This document shows positions 25,483 to 35,993 of a stretch of DNA of 64,000 nucleotides, piece by piece; positions within the stretch are counted from its first letter, which is position 1, and each line of letters starts with the position of its first letter. Source of the DNA: CAZEWZ01 sp964516765 (GTDB lineage: Bacteria > Bacteroidota > Bacteroidia > Flavobacteriales > UBA7430); the NCBI GenBank assembly GCA_964516765.1, contig CAZEWZ010000005.1, positions 34,312 to 98,311 of the forward strand, read 5' to 3'. The notes under the pieces are model-generated. The model searched no databases. It saw nothing but the letters and a program-made list of their open reading frames with translations, and had not been told where the DNA came from. Both the position numbers and the translations under genes were made by a program.

Positions 25483-28071
25483 TTATTTTTTTGAGGTTGA
25501 TTGATTAGTAAGACTGGAAGTATCTTCTAAAACGATAGTCTTTGTTTTGACTCGACTGACCTTGATTTTAATCTTATCTTTTTTAGAATCAAAATCAATT
25601 AGGACCTTATCTCCATTACGAATTTTTTTACTGATAATTTCTTCAGCGAGTAAATCCTCAATATATTTCTGAATTGCTCTTTTTAAAGGTCGAGCACCGT
25701 AGGTTGTATCGAAGCCTTTATCGGAAATATAATCTTTGGCTGCATCTGTAATTTTAGGAATAAATCCAATCTCTTTTATTCTTTGGAACAAAATAGATAA
25801 TTCAATATCTATGATTTTATGAATATCATCCCTATTAAGAGTGTTGAATAAAACGACATCATCAATCCGGTTCAAAAATTCAGGAGCAAAAGCATTCTTT
25901 AAAGAACCCTCAATAACACTTTTAGTATATTCATCATGATTATCTTTTCGTGCCTTAGTACTAAAACCTACGCCTGTTCCGAAATCTTTCAACTTCCTAG
26001 TACCTATATTGGAGGTCATAATAATAATTGTGTTTTTAAAATCAATTTTACGACCCAGACTATCAGTCAATTGACCATCATCTAGTGCTTGAAGCAATAA
26101 GTTAAATACATCTGGATGGGCCTTTTCAATTTCATCTAATAAAACAACTGAATATGGCTTTCTTCTAACACGTTCGGTCAATTGACCCCCTTCCTCATAA
26201 CCAACATAACCAGGAGGTGCACCAATTAGTCTGGAAATTGCAAATTTCTCCATATATTCACTCATATCGATACGAATCATTGCAGAATCATTATCAAATA
26301 ATAATTTAGAGAGTTCCTTGGCCAACTGAGTTTTACCAACCCCTGTTGGACCTAAAAATATAAATGATCCAATTGGTTTGTTTGGATCTTTAAGACCTAC
26401 ACGATTTCTTTGAATGGCCTTAACAATCTTGGAAATAGCCTCATCTTGACCAATGACACTATGTTTTAATGTGTCAGCCATTAATGAAAGTTTATCTGTT
26501 TCCTTTTCTGCAATTCGCTTTATAGGAATACCTGTCATCATTGCAATAACCTCTGCAACATCGTTTTCAGATACAAACTCACGATGAGATTTAACTTGTT
26601 CTTCCCAAGCAATTTGTGCTTCTAAAAGTTCATCTTCGAATTTCTTTTCAACATCTCGTAATTCTGCAGCCATCTCGTAATTCTGCTTCTTTACAACAGA
26701 AACCTTTTCAATTTTAATTGTTTCTAGCTTACTCTCAAGGTCAATAATATTTTGTGGTACCACAATATTAGTGATATGAACACGAGATCCAGCTTCATCT
26801 AGAGCATCAATGGCTTTGTCTGGAAGATGTCTATCACTAATATATCGGCTAGATAAACTCACACATGCTTTAAGAGCATCTTCGGAATAAACCACATTAT
26901 GATGGGACTCATAACGATCTTTTATGTTTTTTAAAATCTGAAGTGTTTCTTCATTAGAAGTAGGCTCTACAAGAACTTTCTGAAATCTACGTTCTAGAGC
27001 GCCATCTTTCTCAATATGTTGTCTGTATTCATCTAAAGTGGTAGCTCCAATACATTGAACTTCACCTCTTGCTAAAGCAGGTTTAAACATGTTTGATGCA
27101 TCAAGGCTTCCTGCAGCCCCCCCAGCTCCTACAATAGTATGAATCTCATCAATAAATAAAATAATATTAGGATTCTTCTCTAATTCATTTAAAACTGCTT
27201 TCATTCGTTCTTCAAATTGTCCACGGTATTTCGTCCCGGCTACTAAAGAAGCTAAATCAAGCGAAATAATTCTCTTATCAAATAGAATACGTGATACTTT
27301 CTTTTGTACAATCCGAAGAGCCAAACCCTCTGCAATAGCAGATTTACCAACACCAGGTTCACCAATTAAGAGAGGGTTATTCTTTTTGCGACGAGATAAA
27401 ACTTGGGATACACGCTCAATTTCTTTCTCACGACCAATAACAGGGTCAAGCTTTCCCTCAATAGCCATCATCGTTAAGTCTCTCCCGAAATTATCTAAAA
27501 CAGGAGTTTTTGATTTTGATGAACTGGATTTAGATTTAGAACTTTTGAAGCTGGGCTTATCATCCGCTGAATCACTAAAGTCATCATCATTAGAGAAAGT
27601 ATCTTGGGACTTTAAGTCTTCGGTGAACTCATTTCCGTCCCTAGATTCAAACTGCTCTTTAACAACATCATAAGTAATTCCTTGTTGAAATAATAGTTGA
27701 TAAATGGGGTCAGAATCATTTCTCAATACACAAAGAAGAAGATGAGGAGTTCCAATCAAATCACTATCGAAAAGTTTTGCTTCTAGAAAAGTTGTTTTTA
27801 AAGCTTTCTCTGCTTGTTTGGTCAAAGGTAAGTTAGAACGATCAGAAGAACCCAAATTTACAGAAGAAACCGAAACATCTTCGATACTTTTCCGAAGTAA
27901 TTTAACATCTACACCAAGAGACAGTAAGATTTCAATCGCCATACATTCACCTTCTCGAATCATACCTAGTACTAAGTGCTCTGTACCAATGTGAGGATGT
28001 CCTAAACGTAAAGCTTCTTCTTTGCTGTATTGGATTACATCCTTTACTCTTTTGGAAAAATTTTCATCCAT
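25483..28071 (-). CDS. clpC: ATP-dependent Clp protease ATP-binding subunit ClpC
   Basis: AAA+ unfoldase that feeds proteins to ClpP. The 862-aa protein has the two N-terminal Clp repeats (about 1-145, including HIGTEHLVLGMIREGE) and a Ser/Lys-rich linker (about 170-190). Its first AAA domain has GEPGVGKS (237-244). The middle domain has a UVR-like segment, QNYEMAAELRDVEKKFEDEL. The second AAA domain has GPTGVGKT (574-581) and the PPGYVGYEEGGQLTE pore region. The middle domain separates it from ClpA, and the UVR-like motif from ClpB. A candidate promoter lies at 28112-28119. It is divergent from gyrA. Confidence 0.95.
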   Translation of the reverse strand: MDENFSKRVKDVIQYSKEEALRLGHPHIGTEHLVLGMIREGECMAIEILLSLGVDVKLLRKSIEDVSVSSVNLGSSDRSNLPLTKQAEKALKTTFLEAKLFDSDLIGTPHLLLCVLRNDSDPIYQLLFQQGITYDVVKEQFESRDGNEFTEDLKSQDTFSNDDDFSDSADDKPSFKSSKSKSSSSKSKTPVLDNFGRDLTMMAIEGKLDPVIGREKEIERVSQVLSRRKKNNPLLIGEPGVGKSAIAEGLALRIVQKKVSRILFDKRIISLDLASLVAGTKYRGQFEERMKAVLNELEKNPNIILFIDEIHTIVGAGGAAGSLDASNMFKPALARGEVQCIGATTLDEYRQHIEKDGALERRFQKVLVEPTSNEETLQILKNIKDRYESHHNVVYSEDALKACVSLSSRYISDRHLPDKAIDALDEAGSRVHITNIVVPQNIIDLESKLETIKIEKVSVVKKQNYEMAAELRDVEKKFEDELLEAQIAWEEQVKSHREFVSENDVAEVIAMMTGIPIKRIAEKETDKLSLMADTLKHSVIGQDEAISKIVKAIQRNRVGLKDPNKPIGSFIFLGPTGVGKTQLAKELSKLLFDNDSAMIRIDMSEYMEKFAISRLIGAPPGYVGYEEGGQLTERVRRKPYSVVLLDEIEKAHPDVFNLLLQALDDGQLTDSLGRKIDFKNTIIIMTSNIGTRKLKDFGTGVGFSTKARKDNHDEYTKSVIEGSLKNAFAPEFLNRIDDVVLFNTLNRDDIHKIIDIELSILFQRIKEIGFIPKITDAAKDYISDKGFDTTYGARPLKRAIQKYIEDLLAEEIISKKIRNGDKVLIDFDSKKDKIKIKVSRVKTKTIVLEDTSSLTNQSTSKK

Positions 28072-28111
28072 TATAATTATTATGTATTAATTTTTATTTA
28101 CTGTTTATTAT

Positions 28112-28119
28112 CAAAGGTA
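28112..28119 (-). promoter_or_regulatory. Candidate -7 box (TACCTTTG) for clpC
   Basis: On the minus strand TACCTTTG fits TAnnTTTG and lies 40 bp upstream of the clpC start codon in the clpC-gyrA divergent gap. A TTTG occurs further upstream (24-bp spacing), farther than ideal for a -33 element. Confidence 0.35.
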
Positions 28120-28285
28120 AAGAGCTTTTTAATAACTTTTAGACAAAGTCAACTATTTTTTCAACATTTTAACTAAAAAATTGTTAATTATTTCCTAATG
28201 AACTAAGCAAAAAGATACCTATTTAGACTTATATTCGAGGTGTAAAAAACTTAGTTTATTTTTCCAACTTAAAAAAAGTTTCTAG

Positions 28286-30779
28286 ATGTCCGTAGGAGAA
28301 AAAATAATACCAATTAATATTGAAGAAGAAATGAAGTCTGCTTACATCGATTATTCGATGTCTGTCATTGTTTCACGTGCCCTACCAGATGTTAGAGACG
28401 GTTTTAAACCAGTTCACCGAAGAGTCCTATTTGGAATGCATGAATTGGGAATTCGATCTACAGGAGCGCACAAAAAATCAGCAAGAATTGTAGGCGAAGT
28501 TTTAGGGAAGTATCATCCTCACGGTGATTCTTCCGTTTATGACTCCATGGTTAGAATGGCTCAAGACTGGTCATTACGTTACATGCTAGTCGATGGTCAA
28601 GGAAATTTCGGATCTATTGACGGTGATAGCCCAGCTGCCATGAGGTATACAGAAGCTAGATTAAAGAAAATTTCTGAGGAAATGTTAAAGGATATTGACA
28701 AAGAAACTGTTGACTTTAGACTAAACTTTGATGATTCCCTCCAAGAGCCAACAGTCCTTCCTAGCCGAGTTCCAAATTTACTTATCAATGGCGCTTCTGG
28801 AATTGCAGTTGGAATGGCTACCAATATGCCACCACACAACCTCACAGAGGTAATCAATGCAACTTCCGCTTATATTGACAATAACGAAATTGACACAGAA
28901 GGCTTAATGAATTACGTTAAAGCTCCTGATTTCCCAACTGGAGGAACTATTTATGGATTTGACGGAGTAAAAAATGCTTTTGAAACTGGAAAAGGCAGAA
29001 TTGTCTTAAGAGCTAAAACTAGTTTTGAAGAAGTTGATGGAAGAGATTGTATTATTGTGACCGAAATCCCTTACATGGTTAACAAAGCGGATATGATAAA
29101 GAAAACCGCAGACCTAGTCAACGAGAAAAAACTTGAGGGAATCTCAGATATTAGAGACGAATCTGATCGAAATGGAATGCGAATTGTTTATATCTTAAAA
29201 AGAGATGCTATTCCTAACATAGTGTTAAATAAATTATTTAAGTACACCTCTCTACAAAACTCATTTTCAGTAAATAACATTGCTCTTGTAAAAGGGAGAC
29301 CTATGTTGCTTACCCTAAAAGAAATGATTAAGTATTTTGTTGAACATCGTCATGAAGTTGTTGTTCGTAGAACCCAATATGAGCTGAAGCAGGCAGAAAA
29401 AAGAGCTCATGTTCTAGAAGGATTACTTATAGCTCTAGACAATCTAGACGATGTGATTGCTTTAATTAAAGCCTCGAAAACTCCAGAAGAAGCTCGCACA
29501 GGTCTTATAGTTAAATTTGCTCTTACTGAAATTCAAGCAAAAGCAATACTAGATCTTCGACTTCAAAAATTAACAGGTCTAGAACAGGATAAAATTAAGG
29601 CAGAACATGCTGAGTTAATGAAGGTTATTGAGCACTTAAATAATATCCTAGGTGACGAGGTACTTAGAATGACAATTATTAAAGATGAACTTATTGATAT
29701 TCGAGATAGATATGGTGACGAGAGGCGAACCAACATTGAATATGCCGGAGGTGATCTCAGTATTGAAGACATGATTCCAGATGCAGAAGTAGTGATTACA
29801 ATCTCCCACTTAGGTTATATTAAAAGAACTCTTTTATCTGAGTACAAAACTCAAAGTAGAGGAGGAGTTGGTTCTAAAGGAGCAACTACTAGAGATCAAG
29901 ACTTTGTGGAACATATATTTATGGCTACTAACCATAATTATATGTTATTCTTCACCGAAAATGGAAAATGTTTTTGGCTTAAGGTGTATGAAATTCCTGA
30001 GGGATCAAAAACTTCTAAGGGAAGAGCTATCCAAAATCTCATCAATCTTGAACCCAATGACAAGGTTATGGCATTCTTAAATGTCAAAAACTTGAACGAT
30101 GAAGAATACATCAATAATCACTTCATCATCATGTGTACAAAAAGAGGTGTAATTAAAAAGACAACACTAGAAGCTTATTCACGTCCAAGAATAAATGGTA
30201 TAAATGCTATTGGTATTCGTGAAAATGATCAATTAATGTCTGCAAAACTAACAACTGGAGATTCATTCATNNNNNNNNNNAAGATCTGGGAAGGCAATTC
30301 GCTTTCATGAGGACGCTACAAGAGCTATGGGTAGAAATGCAACAGGAGTTCGCGGAATACGAATAGAAGAATCAGATGAGGTCATTGGTATGATATGCGT
30401 AAACAATATAGAATCCAATGTATTGGTGGTATCTCAAAACGGATATGGAAAGCGCTCTCATATTGAGGATTACCGTATTACTAACCGTGGAGGAAAAGGA
30501 GTTAAAACCATTAGCATCACAGAGAAGACAGGTGATTTAATTGCCATCAAAAACGTGACTGATGAAAATGACCTCATGATTATCAAGAAATCAGGTGTCG
30601 CAATCCGACTCGGCGTTGAAAACATGCGCGTCATGGGAAGAGCAACTCAAGGAGTTCGATTAATCACGCTAAAAGCAAATGATCATATTGCTGCGGTTGC
30701 CAAAGTAAATAAATACGAGGAAGAAAAATTGTTAGATAATATAGATACTTTAAATGAAGGTACAACTGAAACAAACTAA
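28286..30779 (+). CDS. gyrA: DNA gyrase subunit A (assembly gap inside the C-terminal domain)
   Basis: Type II topoisomerase subunit that breaks and rejoins DNA. The first part (28286-30270) holds the winged-helix and tower domains, with the catalytic tyrosine in AAMRYTEARL (Tyr121). The quinolone-region residues are Ser82 and Asp86 (HPHGDSSVYD), the sensitive-type state. The beta-pinwheel C-terminal domain is interrupted by ten N at 30271-30280. Reading resumes one base after the gap, in a different frame, with RSGKAIRFHEDATRAMGRN, and runs to 30779. The frame change is explained if the missing bases number a multiple of three (for example 9 or 12) rather than ten, so this is a scaffolding artefact, not a frameshift. 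Confidence 0.95.
30271..30280. other. Assembly gap (10 N)
   Basis: Ten undetermined bases inside the gyrA C-terminal blade domain. The length looks like a fixed placeholder because the flanking gyrA frames do not join across exactly ten bases. Confidence 0.95.
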
Positions 30780-30789
30780 GAATCTTAAT

Positions 30790-31947
30790 ATGAAAAGAAT
30801 AGTTATTTTTATATGTATGGTCCTATTGAATGGATCAATGTTTGCTCAAAAAGCAGAATTAACCAGTGCTATTTTGTCTTATCGGAAGATGGATATAGAG
30901 GGGGCTAAGAATTATATTGATGCCGCCGAAGTTAAACTAAATAATGGAGGAACCCTTAAGGTAAAAGACTTAGGTAAATTCTGGCATCACAAAGGCTTAG
31001 TATATTATTCTATTTTCTCAACTGAAAAAAACGTCACTCTTTTATCTGAAGCGGCCCAGGCATTTAAAACTGATACTGAAATAGAAGGAAGTACCTTCGC
31101 GAAGAAATCGATCAATGAATTAATTCGTTGTGCTATTTCGTTTAATGAAATAGGATACGACAAATATGATGCAAAGGATTTTGCTTCAGCACTCATAATG
31201 TTTGAGAAAGTAGTTGAAATTAATGCATGGAATGCCATTGGTAAAGTAGATACATCAAATATCTATAATGCCTCATTGATGGCCGCTCAGGCAGAAAATA
31301 CAGATAAAGCTATCGAACTAAATCAAAATTTAATTGATTTAGATCCAAATAATGGAGAATACCATCTAGCATTAATCAAGCAGATTGGAAAAACTGACGA
31401 TATAGAATCTAAATTTGCTGCCATTAAATATGGACGCACAATGGTGCCAGATCATACAGGAATCATATTTGAGGAAGTAAATTACTATCTATCAGAAAAC
31501 AACAACGAAGAATTATTAAAAAGTTTGGAAACTGCTATTCAAGCCGCTCCAAGCAATAAGATCCTTCATTTTGCGAAAGGTTCTTCACTAGGGACACTCA
31601 AGCGTTACAAAGAAGCAAAAGCTGCGTACGCAAAGGCTATAGAAATCGATGTAGATTATTTTGATGCCTATAATAACCTCGCTAGTATCTTTTTGGATCA
31701 AACAGCTCCCATAATTGATAAAATGAATGCTTTAGGTCTAAGTCAATCTGATCAGAAGAAATACAATAGCTACAAGAATCAAAGAAATAATTTGTACACA
31801 GAGGCTAAACCATATTTAGAAGAAGCCGTTCGTATAGATAAAACTGCCATACAGGTATTAAGAGCCCTCAAAGATGTTTGTTACCAAACTGACGATCTTG
31901 AATGTTGGAGATCAACAAATAACCAAATTAAAGAGTTGACAAAGTAG
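30790..31947 (+). CDS. Exported tetratricopeptide-repeat protein
   Basis: I start this gene at ATG 30790, which gives a signal peptide (IVIFICMVLLNGSMFAQ); a longer frame from 30754 would overlap gyrA and add a charged leader before the signal. The mature protein, about 365 aa, is built of TPR helices: FASALIMFEKVVEINAWNAI, KAIELNQNLIDLDPNNGEYH, RYKEAKAAYAKAIEIDVDYF and others. The last unit contains DLECWRSTNNQI. It lies 10 bp after gyrA. TPR proteins at this place are common in Bacteroidota and probably mediate periplasmic protein contacts; no specific function is visible. Confidence 0.82.
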   Translation: MKRIVIFICMVLLNGSMFAQKAELTSAILSYRKMDIEGAKNYIDAAEVKLNNGGTLKVKDLGKFWHHKGLVYYSIFSTEKNVTLLSEAAQAFKTDTEIEGSTFAKKSINELIRCAISFNEIGYDKYDAKDFASALIMFEKVVEINAWNAIGKVDTSNIYNASLMAAQAENTDKAIELNQNLIDLDPNNGEYHLALIKQIGKTDDIESKFAAIKYGRTMVPDHTGIIFEEVNYYLSENNNEELLKSLETAIQAAPSNKILHFAKGSSLGTLKRYKEAKAAYAKAIEIDVDYFDAYNNLASIFLDQTAPIIDKMNALGLSQSDQKKYNSYKNQRNNLYTEAKPYLEEAVRIDKTAIQVLRALKDVCYQTDDLECWRSTNNQIKELTK

Positions 31948-32068
31948 TTATTCTCAATTGAAATGAATAGTTATAGGATATCATTTTAATAATGTAATTA
32001 TACATAATATATATTATGAGACAATTGATTGAATTAAAATTTTAAGTAGTTAATTAAATATTTGTTAG

Positions 32069-32520
32069 TTACTGATAACTGAGTATTGAATAATCTAACT
32101 GATCAAGTTTGATGGGCATCAGAGCATCGGCATTAATAAATATTTGTGCCAAGGGAGATAATGCAGAAAAACAAAACAAGTTAATCATCTATAAAATCTT
32201 ATCCAAAGCCACAGAAATATAAAAAATACCTTGAGGATGTTTCAAGTAAAGACCCCGAAGGACTTTGAGTATTTTGATTAAGGGATATACGCCTTAAGAT
32301 TTGGCTCTTATTCTCAACTTCTAATCTTTGGTCTTGAAGATTGCCTATGGCAATGTGAATATGAGATCTAGTAGTTTCATGCTTATCTCCAGTAGAACTT
32401 TTTTTTTCCTAAGCTAAAGATTTTTGATAAGAGCATAATTCTGCATCAATCAAAGACAATTTATCCTCAACAATGGACATACAATGAGCATGAATGATTG
32501 ATTTTAGTGACAATTCATTA
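32069..32520 (-). pseudogene. Decayed GreA/GreB-family protein gene
   Basis: The 588-bp gap between the TPR gene and DUF6913 contains, on the minus strand, a broken reading frame. Its peptide follows the about 150-aa Bacteroidota GreA/GreB-like family: SLKSIIHAHCMSIVEDKL, then KSSTGDKHETTRSHI, then SGSLLETSSRYF, and after a frame change VALDKIL and FSALSPLAQIFIN. Visible lesions are no ATG at the expected start, TAG at 32409-32411, an extra base in a run of six T (plus-strand A-run 32221-32226) that shifts the frame, and TAG at 32189-32191. The final TAA is at 32069-32071. Several independent lesions argue for real decay rather than one sequencing error. The remaining 31948-32068 holds only a 16-bp AT palindrome (32003-32018). 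Confidence 0.7.
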
Positions 32521-32535
32521 TTTTAAATAGGAGTT

Positions 32536-33090
32536 TTAGGTTGCATGGGGAGGCTTAATAAGGGTCAAATAATGATTCATTTGTGAAATTAAGTCAGACA
32601 GATTCATGGAATCATTATGTTCAATGGTCAAATCGAAAACCTGGACATCGTCTCTAAACCTTCCTACTTTAAATTTAGATATTGATGCTACTGCCAAATA
32701 AGTCAGTGGATAAAAAGAACTAAGAGTTAAATCAATTAATATATCATACTCCTCTTGCAAAAAATTATTGATAACCATACCCTCAGGTTTACCATACCAG
32801 TTTAGATCCTTGTTTGAAAAAAAATCAAAATGTAGGCTAGACATGTGCTCAAAAGACTTGTCTACTTCATTCACATATCCGAAAACACTTACTTTTTCTT
32901 TTCCTGGTGACAATTTGCTCACATACTTTTTTACCTGTTCTATGTCTTTAGGTTCTGTGGCATCAAAAAGAATCATAATACATTTGGCTTGATCTAAATT
33001 GAATACCTGATGCTGTCTTTGGTCCTCTATATTAGATCGTTTTAGGCTCCATAAGCCATACCAATGTTTGATGTCTGTAAAAATACTCAT
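32536..33090 (-). CDS. DUF6913 family protein
   Basis: A 184-aa cytoplasmic protein of a small Bacteroidota family (DUF6913). It contains CIMILFDATEPKDIEQVKKYV, the FFSNKDLNWYGKPEG block typical of the family, and EYDILIDLTLSSFYPLTYLAVAS. The alternation of strand and helix suggests a Rossmann-like fold, but no catalytic motif is evident. Its start overlaps the ligA stop by 4 bp (ATGA, 33087-33090), so it is co-translated with DNA ligase; this neighbour pair is common in the group. Function unknown. Confidence 0.75.
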   Translation of the reverse strand: MSIFTDIKHWYGLWSLKRSNIEDQRQHQVFNLDQAKCIMILFDATEPKDIEQVKKYVSKLSPGKEKVSVFGYVNEVDKSFEHMSSLHFDFFSNKDLNWYGKPEGMVINNFLQEEYDILIDLTLSSFYPLTYLAVASISKFKVGRFRDDVQVFDLTIEHNDSMNLSDLISQMNHYLTLIKPPHAT

Positions 33091-35081
33091 GAAAGTAAAT
33101 TTATGAATTCTGTTTGAGTAATAACCTCTACACCAAGACTTTCTGCCTTTTCTCTTTTTCTAAGACCCATATTAGTTCCCGCAATCAGATAGGTAGTTTT
33201 TTTGGAAATCGAGGCGGTATTTCTACCTCCATTTTGTTCAATCAATGATTTGAGCTGATCACGAGAAAAAAGTTCAAATACACCCGAAATAACAAATGAT
33301 TTACCCTTAAGAATATGAGTTCTATCGACCAAAATATCATCATCAATTTTGAGTTGAAGGCCAGATTCATTCAAAGCTTCTACTAATTCAATATTGGTAT
33401 TTTCAGATAACCAATCTTTTAGACTTTGAGCAATTCTCTCTCCAATTTCATCTACTTGAATGAGTTGTTCCAAATTAGCATGCTGAATATTCTCCAATGA
33501 TTGAAAATGAAAAGCAATTTTTTTGGCCACAGTTACTCCTACATATCTAATTCCCAAGGCAAACAGAACTCTTTCAAAAGGAACCTTTTTAGAGGCTTTA
33601 ATGCTAGCAATGATCTTGTTAGCAGATTTTTCTGCCATTCTCTCAAGCGGAAGTAGTTCTTGAAGGGTTAAAGAATATAAATCCGCTACAGAAGAAATTA
33701 ATCCTTCGCTAAAAAATTGATGAATGGTTTCTACACCCAAACTATCAATATTCATTGCCTTTCGACTGATAAAATGTTCTATACGTCCTTTTATTTGAGG
33801 GGGACATTCTTTTTTATTATGGCAGTAATGTTGAGCCTCACCTTCTTTTCTCTTTAATGTACTTCCACACTCCGGACACTCAGTAATGTATTGGGTGGAT
33901 TCTGAAAACAAATCTCTTTCATGAGACACTACTCCTACAATTTTAGGAATAATCTCCCCTCCTTTTTCAACATACACTCGGTCTCCTTCTCTAACATCTA
34001 ATTTTGAAATTTGATCGGAATTGTGAAGAGAAGCCCTCTTTACGATTGTACCTGCCAACAATACTGGTTCTAAATTGGCAACTGGGGTAATAACACCTGT
34101 TCTTCCAACTTGAAAAGTAATTTTATTTAAATTAGTCTCAACTCGTTCTGCTTTAAACTTATAAGAAATTGCCCATCGAGGAGTTTTTGCCGTATAACCC
34201 AATTCTTCTTGTTGCAAACTACTGTCAACCTTAATCACAATACCATCAATGTCATATGGAAGGTTTTTACGTGCTTCTTCCCAATGTTTTACAAAACCTA
34301 AAACCCCTTCAATATTTTGGAATACTTGAGTTTCAGTAGGTACTTTGAAGCCCCATGAGCGAGCTGATTGTAATTTTTCATAATGAGAATCTATAGAAAT
34401 ATCTTCACCAAAAAGATGATATAAATAACAGTCTAATGGCCTGGAGGCCACAACTGATGAATCTTGCATTTTTAAGGTTCCAGAAGCTGCATTTCTTGGA
34501 TTTGCAAATGGGCTTTCCTCATTTGCCAAACGGTCATGGTTCATGCGCTCAAACACCTTGTGAGGTAAAAATATTTCTCCCCTAATTTCAAAATCTTTAG
34601 GAGGATTTCCCAAAAGGCGAAGCGGGATACTTTTTATCGTACGAACATTAGAAGTAACATCATCACCCTGACTTCCGTCTCCCCTAGTTAGGGCTCTTTT
34701 AAGTTGCCCATTCTCATAATGTAAACTAATGGATACCCCATCGTATTTCAATTCACAAACATAAGTATAAGCTTCTGTAATAATTTTTTGAATTCGGATA
34801 TCAAAATCACGAAGATCGTCTTCAGAGTAGGTATTTCCTAATGATAGCATTGCACGTTTATGTGAAATGGTTTCAAAATTTTTATTAACCGTACCTCCTA
34901 CTCTTTGCGAGGGAGAATTGGGATCAAAAAAATCGGGATGAGCAGCCTCTAAATCTATTAAGCTCCTAAGAAGTTGATCAAATTCAAAATCTGAAATGCG
35001 AGGAGAATCCAATAAATAATAGGCATGGTTGTGCGCAGCGATTTCGTTTCTTAATTTTTCTATCTTGAACTTATAATCCAT
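33087..35081 (-). CDS. ligA: NAD-dependent DNA ligase LigA
   Basis: Seals nicks during replication and repair using NAD+. The 664-aa protein has all LigA domains: NAD-binding Ia with YYLLDSPRISDFEFDQL, the adenylation domain with the catalytic lysine in CELKYDGVSI (Lys112), an OB fold, a four-cysteine zinc finger (CPECGSTLKRK...YCHNKKECP), helix-hairpin-helix repeats (FALGIRYVGVTVAKKIA and VDEIGERIAQSL), and a C-terminal BRCT domain beginning KGKSFVISGVFE. It lies 24 bp downstream of prmC and overlaps DUF6913 by 4 bp. Confidence 0.96.
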   Translation of the reverse strand: MDYKFKIEKLRNEIAAHNHAYYLLDSPRISDFEFDQLLRSLIDLEAAHPDFFDPNSPSQRVGGTVNKNFETISHKRAMLSLGNTYSEDDLRDFDIRIQKIITEAYTYVCELKYDGVSISLHYENGQLKRALTRGDGSQGDDVTSNVRTIKSIPLRLLGNPPKDFEIRGEIFLPHKVFERMNHDRLANEESPFANPRNAASGTLKMQDSSVVASRPLDCYLYHLFGEDISIDSHYEKLQSARSWGFKVPTETQVFQNIEGVLGFVKHWEEARKNLPYDIDGIVIKVDSSLQQEELGYTAKTPRWAISYKFKAERVETNLNKITFQVGRTGVITPVANLEPVLLAGTIVKRASLHNSDQISKLDVREGDRVYVEKGGEIIPKIVGVVSHERDLFSESTQYITECPECGSTLKRKEGEAQHYCHNKKECPPQIKGRIEHFISRKAMNIDSLGVETIHQFFSEGLISSVADLYSLTLQELLPLERMAEKSANKIIASIKASKKVPFERVLFALGIRYVGVTVAKKIAFHFQSLENIQHANLEQLIQVDEIGERIAQSLKDWLSENTNIELVEALNESGLQLKIDDDILVDRTHILKGKSFVISGVFELFSRDQLKSLIEQNGGRNTASISKKTTYLIAGTNMGLRKREKAESLGVEVITQTEFINLLS

Positions 35082-35105
35082 TTATTATATAAAATCCCCA
35101 ACAAT

Positions 35106-35957
35106 TTACAATTTACAAATGGCTTTTACCATACGGTTTTTGCCCTGAAAGTCTTTTTTTAAACTGATGTCATGAAAACCTTTTAAGCCAAGCATATCAA
35201 CAATTTCATTACCTTTAAGCTCATGAATTTCAATATACAAAAAACCTCCTGAATTAAGCTTAATTAAGGCTAAATTTGCAATGGATTCATAATATTTCAA
35301 GGCATTATCATCTGGGACAAAAAGCGCTTCATGAGGCTCATGATTCAGAACATGATCTTCCATTATAGATTTATCTGATTCAAAAACATAAGGTGGGTTA
35401 CTTACTATCAAATCATAGCTATTTAGTCTATTAGTCTGAGATTTATCAAAAAGATCCATATGAATAAAATCAATTTCGGCATCAAGATCAAAAGCATTAG
35501 ATTTGGCAATTAATAGAGCCTCAATAGACAAATCTATAGCACTAACCTGAGCAGAGCTATGAAGCGCTAAACTAATGGCAATAGATCCAGAACCAGTTCC
35601 AATGTCAAGAATCGTTTTTACATCTTTTTGTTCTTTAAGAATCCAATCCACAAGTTCTTCGGTTTCTGGCCTAGGAATTAATACAGATGGATTGACTTGA
35701 AAAATGTTACCATAGAACCAGGTATAACCCAAAATATATTGAATGGGCTTACCAGATTGGATTTGTTTAACACAATCTTTAATGGCTTTTATAATAGGCT
35801 CATCAAGAAGTTCTTCTGCATGCATAAGGACTTGTGCAGGACTATATGCGCAAAAGTGTTCTGTGATGAGGCGATGAAATCCCCTAATCTCATTTTTAGA
35901 AAATTTAACATGCAAAGAATCAATCAAAAAAGTACGAATATCTTTGACTTTTATCAT
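35106..35957 (-). CDS. prmC: Peptide chain release factor N5-glutamine methyltransferase PrmC
   Basis: HemK/PrmC methylates the glutamine of the GGQ motif in release factors RF1 and RF2. The 283-aa protein has an N-terminal helical domain, then PIQYILGYTWFYGNIFQVNPSVLIPRPETEELVDW with the family signature LIPRPETE, motif I ILDIGTGSGSIAI and the N5-Gln signature SNPPYV. It is divergent from ribD and upstream of ligA. Confidence 0.94.
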   Translation of the reverse strand: MIKVKDIRTFLIDSLHVKFSKNEIRGFHRLITEHFCAYSPAQVLMHAEELLDEPIIKAIKDCVKQIQSGKPIQYILGYTWFYGNIFQVNPSVLIPRPETEELVDWILKEQKDVKTILDIGTGSGSIAISLALHSSAQVSAIDLSIEALLIAKSNAFDLDAEIDFIHMDLFDKSQTNRLNSYDLIVSNPPYVFESDKSIMEDHVLNHEPHEALFVPDDNALKYYESIANLALIKLNSGGFLYIEIHELKGNEIVDMLGLKGFHDISLKKDFQGKNRMVKAICKL

Positions 35958-35981
35958 AGGTTAAAACTAATGCATTTTGTC

Positions 35982-35989
35982 TATTTTTG
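35982..35989 (+). promoter_or_regulatory. Candidate -7 box (TATTTTTG) four bases before the ribD start
   Basis: TATTTTTG fits TAnnTTTG and ends 4 nt before the ribD ATG at 35994, exactly the spacing seen at bamD. This again implies a near-leaderless transcript. GTTAAA at 35960-35965 is a weak -33 candidate, similar to the one before bamD. Confidence 0.45.
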
Positions 35990-35993
35990 AGGT

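Noticed and set aside
30327..30779. A separate 150-codon gene after the gap
   Set aside because: It is the C-terminal blade region of GyrA; its apparent start is an internal methionine (RAMGRNATG).
32003..32018. Perfect 16-bp palindrome CATAATATATATTATG
   Set aside because: It consists almost only of A and T in an AT-rich gap next to a decayed gene; chance is likely and no gene is placed to use it.
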